In this document: one piece after another, positions 1 to 6,252 of the stretch
How the letters are laid out: each line of letters starts with the position of its first letter
Numbering within the stretch: the first letter of the stretch is position 1
NCBI GenBank assembly: GCA_023300255.1
Contig: JALZWC010000880.1
Span: 1 to 6,281, forward strand
Source: Saprospiraceae bacterium
Lineage (GTDB): Bacteria; Bacteroidota; Bacteroidia; Chitinophagales; Saprospiraceae
Direction: 5' to 3'
DNA: 6,281 nt
The notes under the pieces: generated by a model
Database searches by the model: none
Told to the model about the DNA's origin: nothing
The model's input: only the letters and a program-made list of their open reading frames with translations
Made by a program: the position numbers and the translations under genes

Positions 1-368
1 AAAAGAACCGTAGCCCAGCTATGCTTAGTTTTTCAGAATTCCTTAGAGTAAAAAATGACTAGCTTAAAACGACCAATTTATTCTCACTTTTTGCCTTACA
101 CAACTTCCTAGAGAATAGTTCTATTAGGATTCCTTCTCTTCGATAAAAATATATTAATCTTTTTAGAATCTCTTGGTTCTGAAAAAGAATGTCTCCAATA
201 AGACAAAGGATTATCGTTACTTTAGTTAGTTTTGATGGTCTATATTGTATACTAAACATACTAAAACTACATTTTTAGCAATCCCAAATAGCAAATCCAC
301 TCTCCTATTACTATCTAAAAACATCCTTCACCACCACCCTACATAGGGTTGGACACAACTTTTTAAAA
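1..368. other. AT-rich intergenic spacer upstream of the C10 protease
   Basis: I find no convincing gene here. Two plus-strand frames are open from the left edge, to a TAA ending at 51 and a TAG ending at 62. Either could be the last codons of a gene outside the window, but 16-19 residues are too few to tell. A possible Bacteroidota -7 element, TAGTTTTG (consensus TAnnTTTG), lies at 227-234, without a clear TTG-type -33 partner. A small hairpin, ACCCT/AGGGT with a four-base loop, sits at 336-349, about 19 bases before the protease ATG in the likely 5' leader. No Shine-Dalgarno sequence precedes the ATG, which is normal in this phylum. The promoter and hairpin are suggestions only. Confidence 0.5.
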
Positions 369-3284
369 ATGTTAAAGAGAACTACACTATTAATAGTAGC
401 ATTGCTAATAGGAGCGATGCAACTATATGCTACACAAGTGCCTTTGGAAGAAGCTGCTAAAATAGCTAAAGATGTTTTTGCTAGAAATGCTAAAACAGCC
501 ACTAAGAATTTACAACAAGTACGAGTGGTTTCTAAATTCGTACAGCAAACCGCTGATGTTCCAAGTTATTATATCTTCAATTTACAGCCGACTGGCTTTG
601 TTATTATCGCAGCGGATGATAGATATAACCCAATTTTAGCTTTCTCTGAGGAAAGCCATATTGATTTTAATAATGAATCAATCAATATTGGGTTAATGGG
701 GACTTTATCTAAACATGAGCAGCAAATTGAATATCTTAGAAAAAACAATATAAAGGCACCTACTGCTGTCAAAACAGAATGGCAGAAACTCAGAAGTGGT
801 TCTGCAACTCGTTCTTCTAGAAGTAATGTTCAGGTAGGTCCGTTAACAACGACTTTATGGGATCAAGGAGAACTGTATAACTCAGTATGTCCTGCGGACG
901 AAACGACTGCTGCTAATGGCCCTGATGGGCGAACCTATTGTGGTTGTGTGCCTATTGCAATGGCGCAATTAGCTAAATACCACAATTTTCCTGTCCAAGG
1001 AAATGGTTCTAACCAGTATGAAGACAATAATTTTGGTCCACAATCTGCTGATTTCTGTAGTACTCTTTATAATTGGGACAATATGCCAGATGCATTAACG
1101 GAAGTTAATACAGATGTATCCAATTTGATTTATCAAATGGGTGTAGCTTCTTTTACACAATATAGCACAGAGTACACAGAAACTTACTTCTCTTATGTAA
1201 GAGATGCTTATGTCAATTACTTCGGTTATGACCAAGCAGCTAATTGGTTTTATGATGGCGACTTTGATCAATTCGCTGTAGTAGCTAAACAAGATTTAGA
1301 TAGAGGATTACCATTATTATTGACAGGTACATCTACTAATTTCGTAGGTCATACTTGGGTTACAGATGGATATGGATTTTTCTCTGATTCTGATAAAGCA
1401 GAATATTTTCACTTCAACTGGGGTTGGGGTGGCAGCAATAATGGCTGGTTTTTAGATTCAGGTACTTCTTGGTTGCCTTTAGAAGGTCAAGGAGATGATG
1501 TGGCTGAGATTGTTTATTATTGGGATAGATATGTATTACATAATTTATACCCAGCAGAACAAACTTGCCAAGCACCACCAATGTCAGAAGTAAGTGTCAA
1601 TGGAATTGCTAATGGTTATGCTTGGTTAAATCTACATAATTTCTATTTAGACCAAGAGATTTCTTTCCGATACAAAGAATCCGGAACTACTAATTGGATT
1701 ACTACTCCTTCAATCGAAGAAGCTAATCACTTATTGAGCAACTTAAAGTCTGGTACACAATATGAATACCAAGGTAGAAGAAAATGTTGTGCTGGTGGTT
1801 GGTCTAGCTATACAGCTACTCAAATATTTGTTTCTAGCGGCGAGCGAGTTAGTGGTCCAGACCCTACAGAATCTACTTGTGATGCCATCGCTATTACTGG
1901 TTTAACGACTAGCAGTATTGGTGATAACAATGCATATGTTTATACCACACAACCACTCGGCCAAATCAATAATCAATTTCGATATAGAACACTAGGTACC
2001 ACTGATTGGACTAATTCTAGTATAGGTACTACTTATTACCGATACTTAAGTGATTTACTAGCTGGCACTCAATACGAATTTCAAGTAAGACAAGAGTGTA
2101 CTGCCGACGACTGGTCAGATTATTCTACTTCTCAGAATTTCACCACTACAGGTACCGCAGTAAATGGCGGTAGCACTGATAATGGTGGTTCGGATGGAGT
2201 TGATAACGGTAGCTCAGACGGCGGTAGCACTGATAATGGTGGTTCAGATGGAGGGAATGATGGTACTACTAACGCTGGTTGTGATTCTAGTATCAATGGT
2301 AACAATTTATACACCAGTAGTATCAGTGGTTCAGCTGCCTATGTATATACTCCGCAACCTAATGGCGCTGTAAACAATCAATTCCGGTACCGACCAACAG
2401 GTACAAGCACTTGGACGTTAACAAATATTGCTACTAGCTACTATAGATATTTGAGTGAATTATTAGCAGGTACTACTTATGAGTATCAAGTTAGCCAACA
2501 ATGTGCTGATGGTACTTACTCAGACTTTTCTACTACTGCTTCATTCTCCACTACAGGTACCGCAGTAAATGGCGGTGGCACTGATAACAGTGGTTCAGAT
2601 GGAGTTGATAACGGTAGTTCAGATGGAGCTGATAACGGTAGCTCAGACGGAAGTAATAATGATGGCGGTAGTACGACAACGACTTGTGATTTGATCATCA
2701 GTGGCACTAGCTTATACACTAGTAGTATCAGTGGTTCGGCTGCTTACGTATATACTCCGCAACCATTAGGAGCAGTCAATAATCAATTCCGATACAGACC
2801 ATCAGGTACTTCTGCTTGGTCGTATACCAATGTAGCGACTACTTACTATCGTTACTTGACGGGTCTTGCAGCTGGAACAACTTATGAATTCCAAGTACAG
2901 CAAGAATGTGAAGAACTTATCTGGTCAGAATTTTCTAGCTCTGCTTTCTTTACTACGACTGGCAACTTCCAATCAGAAGGTCCAGCAAACAAACCACATG
3001 ACTATGCTACCTTCCGAAGATTAGCTGTGGAGCAAACTCCAACAAAGATTCAATTAAGTCCAAATCCAGCTCAAAGAGTGTTTGAATTTACTGCGGATCA
3101 AGTTTTTGAAATAGGGGCAACTTTACAGATTTATAATACACAAGGCAAGCAACTACAGTCTATTACATTACCTGCTGGTCAACAGCGACAACGGGTAAGT
3201 ATCGAGGCATTAAATGCAGGTATCTATTTGGTACAGTACCAAACGGCTACTACTTCTCAGACTTTGAAGTTTGTTAAACGATAA
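369..3284 (+). CDS. Secreted streptopain-like (peptidase C10) cysteine protease with four FN3-like modules and a T9SS sorting domain
   Basis: Cysteine protease predicted to be exported by Sec and then moved to the surface or medium by T9SS. Residues 1-21 form a signal peptide (KR, hydrophobic core, likely cut after LYA). Residues about 23-150 resemble the streptopain propeptide/inhibitor, including GFVIIAADDRYNPILAFS. The catalytic domain spans about 155-397. GCVPIAMAQLAKYH places the nucleophile at Cys193, VGHTWVTDGYG the catalytic His at 328, and FHFNWGWGG supplies Asn350/Trp351, matching the SpeB active-site layout. Four FN3-like modules follow (about 398-490, 502-595, 636-730, 771-865), each with a Cys pair 73-74 residues apart (400/473, 504/577, 638/712, 773/847), possibly disulfides. 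Modules 2-3 and 3-4 are separated by Gly/Ser/Asp/Asn-rich linkers. Residues about 891-971 (LSPNPAQ, IYNTQGK, LNAGIYLVQY, basic end) are a type A T9SS C-terminal domain. The frame is intact with all catalytic residues present, so it should be active. Streptopain-family enzymes degrade host or environmental proteins; the actual substrate is unknown. It is transcribed alone, with its own terminator. Confidence 0.95.
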   Translation: MLKRTTLLIVALLIGAMQLYATQVPLEEAAKIAKDVFARNAKTATKNLQQVRVVSKFVQQTADVPSYYIFNLQPTGFVIIAADDRYNPILAFSEESHIDFNNESINIGLMGTLSKHEQQIEYLRKNNIKAPTAVKTEWQKLRSGSATRSSRSNVQVGPLTTTLWDQGELYNSVCPADETTAANGPDGRTYCGCVPIAMAQLAKYHNFPVQGNGSNQYEDNNFGPQSADFCSTLYNWDNMPDALTEVNTDVSNLIYQMGVASFTQYSTEYTETYFSYVRDAYVNYFGYDQAANWFYDGDFDQFAVVAKQDLDRGLPLLLTGTSTNFVGHTWVTDGYGFFSDSDKAEYFHFNWGWGGSNNGWFLDSGTSWLPLEGQGDDVAEIVYYWDRYVLHNLYPAEQTCQAPPMSEVSVNGIANGYAWLNLHNFYLDQEISFRYKESGTTNWITTPSIEEANHLLSNLKSGTQYEYQGRRKCCAGGWSSYTATQIFVSSGERVSGPDPTESTCDAIAITGLTTSSIGDNNAYVYTTQPLGQINNQFRYRTLGTTDWTNSSIGTTYYRYLSDLLAGTQYEFQVRQECTADDWSDYSTSQNFTTTGTAVNGGSTDNGGSDGVDNGSSDGGSTDNGGSDGGNDGTTNAGCDSSINGNNLYTSSISGSAAYVYTPQPNGAVNNQFRYRPTGTSTWTLTNIATSYYRYLSELLAGTTYEYQVSQQCADGTYSDFSTTASFSTTGTAVNGGGTDNSGSDGVDNGSSDGADNGSSDGSNNDGGSTTTTCDLIISGTSLYTSSISGSAAYVYTPQPLGAVNNQFRYRPSGTSAWSYTNVATTYYRYLTGLAAGTTYEFQVQQECEELIWSEFSSSAFFTTTGNFQSEGPANKPHDYATFRRLAVEQTPTKIQLSPNPAQRVFEFTADQVFEIGATLQIYNTQGKQLQSITLPAGQQRQRVSIEALNAGIYLVQYQTATTSQTLKFVKR
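2143..2660 (+). repeat. Repeats encoding the Gly/Ser/Asp/Asn linkers of the protease
   Basis: Two linker segments are near-identical at DNA level. Bases 2143-2221 and 2548-2626 match at 73 of 79 positions, beginning with 29 identical bases, and are offset by 405 bases (135 codons, one module plus linker). The first linker also holds a tandem duplication: 2166-2198 and 2220-2252 differ at one base in 33, with a 54-base (18-codon) period. Shorter DNGSSDG-type units repeat in the second linker (about 2595-2660). This fits recent in-frame module and linker duplication by recombination. The Asp-rich, Gly-rich composition suggests flexible and perhaps Ca2+-binding linkers, which is inference. Confidence 0.9.
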
Positions 3285-3302
3285 TAATTTATAAGAAAGA
3301 TG

Positions 3303-3338
3303 AAAAAGGCTTGGCGGAGTAACCGTCAAGCCTTTTTT
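3303..3338 (+). terminator. Intrinsic terminator of the C10 protease gene
   Basis: A 15-base left arm (3303-3317) and right arm (3323-3337) pair fully with one G-T wobble around a five-base loop (3318-3322). The GC-rich part GGCTTGGCGG/CCGTCAAGCC is flanked by an A run on the left and six T on the right. It starts 18 bases after the protease stop codon. The A/T symmetry means it could also act on transcripts arriving from the right. Confidence 0.92.
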
Positions 3339-3393
3339 ATTTAAAAATCTGTATCAATATTTCAGGACGTGATATCTATACTCTAGCCCAGAA

Positions 3394-3439
3394 AACTACG
3401 GAGTAGTTGAATAGGAATAACCTAGGATATAATCCTAGG
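3394..3439 (-). terminator. Two small hairpins downstream of the Nudix gene (weak terminator candidate)
   Basis: Reading leftward from the Nudix stop, the first hairpin is CCTAGGAT/ATCCTAGG with a three-base loop (3421-3439), five bases past the gene. The second is AACTAC/GTAGTT with a three-base loop (3394-3408). Neither is followed by a good T run on the minus strand, so they would be weak Rho-independent terminators at best. The minus-strand transcript may instead stop at the symmetrical terminator at 3303-3338. Confidence 0.35.
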
Positions 3440-3443
3440 AACC

Positions 3444-3974
3444 TCAAAACTGAAACTTTCCAGTATGCAATTGTCGCACTCCATTTTTTCGATCTTCAAA
3501 ATATTTTTTTATAGTAAAAGTAGAAGAAGTAAAAGCTATTTCCTTCCAAGGAATCTCTTCCTCCGTAAATAAACGAACTTCCAGACTTTCCAAAGTAGGT
3601 CCAAAATCTAAATCCTGTAAATCTGCTAAAAAGTGCATATATACTTGATTGATTTTAGGAATGCTATACAAGGTATGTAAACCAATAATCTTCACCCCTG
3701 ACAGCGTTTCTTCCCGCACTTCTCGCACGGCCCCATCTTCTACCGATTCACCATTTTCCATATATCCACCAGGTACATTCCAAAAACCTGTTCTTGGAGA
3801 AATGCCTCTTTTACAAAGCAATACCTTATCCTCCCATATAGGCAGTGCGCCTGTAATGACTTTAGGGTTTTGATAATGGATCGTTTCACAATTATCACAT
3901 ACATATCGAGGGATGGAATCCCCTTCGACTGCCTTGAATGTTACCTTATGTCCACAATCGCTACAGAAATTCAT
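3444..3974 (-). CDS. Zinc-ribbon Nudix hydrolase, similar to plant NUDX23-type FAD/ADP-ribose pyrophosphatases
   Basis: Predicted 176-residue cytosolic nucleoside-diphosphate-X hydrolase. The N-terminus is a four-Cys zinc ribbon (Cys4/Cys7 and Cys26/Cys29) followed by IHYQNPKVITG, the layout of the Nudix N-terminal zinc-ribbon family. The Nudix box runs from Gly70 (GYMENGE, then REVREE at 84-89) and keeps the Mg2+-binding glutamates 85, 88 and 89. From memory of the family, the order zinc ribbon, YQNPK, LLCKR, PGGY, LESLEVRLF, EIPW, AFTSS resembles chloroplast AtNUDX23, which cleaves FAD and ADP-ribose; the substrate here is inferred. One oddity: the Gly usually found after EEx is Leu91, with a Gly two residues later. 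The ATG at 3974 leaves only three residues before the first Cys, so the start is well placed. It lies downstream of kdsB on the same strand across 234 bases containing terminator-like hairpins, so it probably has its own promoter. Confidence 0.93.
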   Translation of the reverse strand: MNFCSDCGHKVTFKAVEGDSIPRYVCDNCETIHYQNPKVITGALPIWEDKVLLCKRGISPRTGFWNVPGGYMENGESVEDGAVREVREETLSGVKIIGLHTLYSIPKINQVYMHFLADLQDLDFGPTLESLEVRLFTEEEIPWKEIAFTSSTFTIKKYFEDRKNGVRQLHTGKFQF

Positions 3975-4048
3975 TGTTTGTTATATATGTTGAAAAAAGA
4001 TAAATTTATAAAGAACTATAGATAGTTTATAAAAAAGTAGTAATCCTA

Positions 4049-4094
4049 GAAACCTTATCATCGGACGGCGCTAGCCATCCGATGATAAGGTTTC
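4049..4094. repeat. Long near-perfect hairpin between kdsB and the Nudix gene
   Basis: The left arm 4049-4069 and right arm 4074-4094 pair at 20 of 21 positions (the only mismatch is C4066/A4077) around the four-base loop GCTA. On the minus strand the nearest T run (opposite 4031-4036) starts about 12 bases after the stem, too far for a textbook terminator. It may be a secondary terminator or processing site for kdsB, a structured leader element for the Nudix gene (whose start is 75 bases further on), or a dispersed palindromic repeat. The sequence alone cannot choose among these. Confidence 0.8.
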
Positions 4095-4121
4095 GGTAAA
4101 TTGCCACTTATAAGAAGTTTG

Positions 4122-4206
4122 AAAAAAAACCACCATCAAGTGGTCAAAGTCTAGTTTTTGAACCTGCCTTCCAAGGAGCGCAGGCAGGCTTGATCTTGAC
4201 ACTTGA
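4122..4206 (-). terminator. Compound hairpin and T run downstream of kdsB (probable terminator)
   Basis: Read on the minus strand, this begins three bases after the kdsB stop. Outer arms 4196-4206 and 4136-4147 (CACTTGA with TCAAGTG, extended across a one-base bulge) enclose an inner hairpin CCTGCCT/AGGCAGG at 4163-4188. Alternatively, a short stem ACCAC/GTGGT (4129-4144) runs directly into eight T on the minus strand (opposite 4122-4129). The stem immediately before a T run is the basis for the terminator call. A direct repeat CTTGATCTT occurs at 4189-4197 and 4202-4210, the second copy overlapping the kdsB stop. Confidence 0.55.
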
Positions 4207-4208
4207 TC

Positions 4209-4958
4209 TTAAACTTTAATCTCCTTCGCCATTAACCGAGCCTTTTCTAAATCTTCAATCGTATCCACACCAAAACTAGTTTTCTCCGTAAGCGCCACAC
4301 TAATAGAATAATTATTCTCTAACCATCGGAGTTGCTCTAAAGATTCTATCCGCTCTAACTGGCCTTGAGGTAATTCAGTTATTTCCAGTAAGGTAGCCCT
4401 TTTATAGCCATATATGCCTATATGTTGGTAATAGGTCGCACGCTCCAACCATAAGCTAGGCGAAACACCTCTTAAATAAGGAATAGGACTCCGACTAAAA
4501 TACATGGCTTCCTGTCGCTCATTTAGAACGACTTTAGCTGTATTAGGATTCAAAAGAGCTGCTGTTGTCTGAAATTTCCGAACCAAAGTAGCAATTTGCA
4601 CCTCTTTATCCTGAAGACGGGTAATCAACAAATCTATTTGTAGTGGGTCAATAAATGGCTCATCCCCTTGAATGTTAACGATAGCCCCTATATCTTGGAA
4701 GTGTTTTGCTACTTCTGCACATCGATCCGTGCCACTGGCATGCGATTGGTCTGTCATTTGTACTAACCCCCCAAAAGACTTTACTTCTTGAATAATTCGT
4801 TCATCATCTGTAGCTACGATTACTTTCGACAGTAGTTTTGCTTGAATTGCTTGCTCATATACGCGTTGGATCATTGATTTTCCAGCGATATCCAGTAAAG
4901 GTTTGCCAGGTAAACGAGTAGAAGCATATCTGGCGGGGATGATCCCGATAGTTTGCAT
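4209..4958 (-). CDS. kdsB: 3-deoxy-manno-octulosonate cytidylyltransferase (CMP-Kdo synthetase)
   Basis: Cytosolic enzyme joining Kdo and CTP to give CMP-Kdo and pyrophosphate, the activated sugar that Kdo transferases add to lipid A. The predicted protein is 249 residues, the usual family length. It shows the nucleotide-binding start IGIIPARYASTRLPGKPL (4-21), TDDERI (50-55), SGTDR (75-79), the metal-binding NIQGDEP (95-101), YFSRSPIPY (153-161), QHIGIYGY (178-185), ERIESLEQLRWLE (202-214) and GVDTIEDLEKAR (230-241), so the active site looks complete. I chose the ATG at 4958 because IGIIPARYASTR should begin about three residues in. The open frame continues upstream to 5126, but that stretch is translated inverted repeat and should not be annotated. 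It is divergent from the LysM gene. The Nudix gene lies downstream on the same strand, beyond a likely terminator. Confidence 0.97.
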   Translation of the reverse strand: MQTIGIIPARYASTRLPGKPLLDIAGKSMIQRVYEQAIQAKLLSKVIVATDDERIIQEVKSFGGLVQMTDQSHASGTDRCAEVAKHFQDIGAIVNIQGDEPFIDPLQIDLLITRLQDKEVQIATLVRKFQTTAALLNPNTAKVVLNERQEAMYFSRSPIPYLRGVSPSLWLERATYYQHIGIYGYKRATLLEITELPQGQLERIESLEQLRWLENNYSISVALTEKTSFGVDTIEDLEKARLMAKEIKV

Positions 4959-4976
4959 AGAAATTATATTTTTATA

Positions 4977-5090
4977 AGAGTAGAGAAGCGAGAGCAGAGA
5001 GTAGAGACGTAATACGTTTAAAACTAATGAAATTTTCGTTTTCCAAACGTAATGCAACGTCTCTACTCTCTGTTCTCTACTCTCTGTTCT
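4977..5090. repeat. Imperfect inverted repeat filling the kdsB/LysM divergent spacer
   Basis: Arms 4977-5010 and 5057-5090 are inverted copies matching at 28 of 34 positions; the inner 16 bases (ending AGAGTAGAGACGT in the left arm) are identical. Pairing extends inward with ATACGTTT near 5012-5019 against AAACGTA at 5045-5051. The right arm also has a 14-base tandem repeat of CTCTACTCTCTGTT (5061-5090). The centre (about 5020-5044) is AT-rich. It fills most of the spacer between two divergent gene starts, where promoters should be. No transposase is present, so it resembles a small dispersed palindromic or MITE-like repeat. I recall AGAGACGTTGCAT-type palindromes as common intergenic repeats in several bacterial genomes, but copy number here is unknown. 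Confidence 0.85.
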
Positions 5091-5111
5091 AAATTTATTA
5101 TACAAACATAC

Positions 5112-5978
5112 TTGAAAAAACAACACATTCTTATCCTACTCTTATTGGTATTAGGGGCTCCGCTGTACGGTCAATACAACCTGTTTACAGGCGATGACAC
5201 CTATTACCTTCTGCCACAAGATACTATCTTTCTGAAAATAGAAGGGGCATCAGAAAAAATATTTAAACATAAACTGGCACCAGGACAGACCTTATTCTCC
5301 TTATCTAAGTTTTACGGCTTAACAATCAATGAACTTTATTTTTACACCCCTAGCTTAAAGAATAATCCTTATAATATAGGGGATCCCATTAGTATCCCTA
5401 TACCGAATAGAGCAATTAAGCGATTTAAAGGCAAATATTTTGAACCTTCTCAATATGTACCAGTCTGCTATATGGTAGAACGGGGAGATAATTTATACCA
5501 TGTATCCAAAAGAATTTTCAAACTGCCACTCGAAACGGTTAAAGAGAAAAATAACTTGACGAGTAACACACTTTCCATAGGCCAAGTGCTAAATGTGGGG
5601 TGGATGAGTATCTATGGAATCCCTGATAGTTTGCGCCAATTTAAAGGCCATCCGCTCTGGAAAAGAAGTTTTAACAATAAAAAGAAATACTTTTACCAAA
5701 AAGAAGACAAAAAAGAACGGGAAACACGTGGCCCTGCTCTTTGGATAAAGGGCAATGATAATTCTAGAGCCCTAGTTGTTATGCATAGAAAAGCTAAAGA
5801 AGGCTCCATTGTAGGGGTAACTAATCCAATGAATAAGCGTACTGTTTATGCAAAAGTAATTGGAAAAATCCCCTATACTTACTCAGCAGATGTAGAGGTT
5901 ATTGTATCTCCCACTATTGCGAAAATGCTTGGTGTATTGGATGAAAAATTTTATGCTCGTACGCATTATTTGAAATAG
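5112..5978 (+). CDS. Exported LysM protein with RlpA-like double-psi beta-barrel domain
   Basis: Predicted 288-residue periplasmic or envelope protein that binds peptidoglycan. Counting from the TTG at 5112, residues 1-20 form a signal peptide (start, KK, leucine-rich core, likely cut after YG). LysM 1 lies at about 53-98 (LAPGQTLFSLSKFYGLTINE to IGDPISIPIP) and LysM 2 at about 118-163 (CYMVERGDNLYHVSKRIF to LSIGQVLNVGWM). A Lys-rich linker (about 185-205) leads to a C-terminal region (about 210-288) with VMHRKAKEGSIVGVTNPMNKR and VEVIVSPTIAKMLG, resembling the RlpA-like double-psi beta-barrel. RlpA proteins bind or cleave glycan strands; enzymatic activity here is unproven. Start choice: an in-frame ATG at 5052 would add 20 residues, mostly encoded by the inverted-repeat arm and ahead of an already complete signal peptide, so TTG is preferred (about 65%). 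Its stop codon overlaps the repeat array. Confidence 0.88.
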   Translation: MKKQHILILLLLVLGAPLYGQYNLFTGDDTYYLLPQDTIFLKIEGASEKIFKHKLAPGQTLFSLSKFYGLTINELYFYTPSLKNNPYNIGDPISIPIPNRAIKRFKGKYFEPSQYVPVCYMVERGDNLYHVSKRIFKLPLETVKEKNNLTSNTLSIGQVLNVGWMSIYGIPDSLRQFKGHPLWKRSFNNKKKYFYQKEDKKERETRGPALWIKGNDNSRALVVMHRKAKEGSIVGVTNPMNKRTVYAKVIGKIPYTYSADVEVIVSPTIAKMLGVLDEKFYARTHYLK

Positions 5979-6252
5979 ATCGCTGCGCTGTGAGATGTCA
6001 GACCGCTGCGCTGTCAGACTTATGAGATAAGACCGCTTCGCTGTCAGATCGCTACGCTGTGAGATGTCAGACCGCTGCGCTGTCAGACTTATGACTCGTC
6101 CTACACGGTCAACATCATGCATCTGACAGCGAAGCGATCTGACAGTTCCGTTAGCGCAAGCTAACTAGAACGATCTGACTTCTAAAAAGACCGCTGCGCT
6201 GTCAGATCGCTGCGCTATGAGACGTCAGACCGCTACGCTGTCAGACTTATGA
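5978..6252. repeat. Nine-copy CGCTnCGCTG repeat array with nested 48/64-base units
   Basis: The core CGCTnCGCTG occurs on the plus strand at 5981, 6004, 6034, 6050, 6073, 6192, 6208 (last base A) and 6231, and once inverted at 6127-6136. The variable base is G in five copies, T in two and A in two. Flanks define two subtypes: AGAC-core-TCAGA and AGAT-core-GAGA. They alternate with core spacings of 23 and 16. A 48-base unit ending in CTTATGA appears at 5978-6025, 6047-6094 (47/48 matches to the first) and 6205-6252 (45/48). The last two extend left to a 64-base unit (6031-6094, 6189-6252). Spacer lengths and the inverted copy argue against CRISPR. Long open frames across it are artefacts of the repeat. 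Function unknown. Confidence 0.93.

Noticed and set aside
227..234. TAGTTTTG as the promoter of the protease
   Set aside because: It matches the Bacteroidota -7 consensus, but no -33 TTG lies at the right spacing and such 8-mers are common in AT-rich DNA, so it is only mentioned in the spacer entry.
59..259. Minus-strand 66-codon open frame in the left spacer
   Set aside because: No recognisable motif or domain, AT-rich composition as in the spacer around it, and no supporting context; best treated as chance.
2132..2719. Minus-strand Pro/Ser-rich open frames opposite the protease linkers
   Set aside because: These are antisense shadows of the Gly/Ser/Asp/Asn linker repeats within an intact, well-supported gene.
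3430..4055. Direct repeat TAATCCTAGrAACCT (14/15) flanking the Nudix gene at 3430-3444 and 4041-4055, as in a mobile cassette
   Set aside because: A 15-base, one-mismatch match is expected about once by chance in a window this size, and each copy is part of a local hairpin; there is no integrase or att-like context.
4959..5126. N-terminal extension of kdsB to the upstream ATG at 5126
   Set aside because: The extension is translated inverted repeat and precedes the conserved IGIIPARYASTR start that the family has at its extreme N-terminus.
5883..6122. Minus-strand 79-codon open frame with repeated QRSD-type peptide
   Set aside because: It is the translation of the repeat array and overlaps the LysM gene; the repeated peptide comes from the DNA repeat period, not from a protein family.
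5978..6252. CRISPR array
   Set aside because: Repeats are too short, spacing alternates at 23/16, the intervening sequence is itself repeated, and one copy is inverted; no cas gene is visible.
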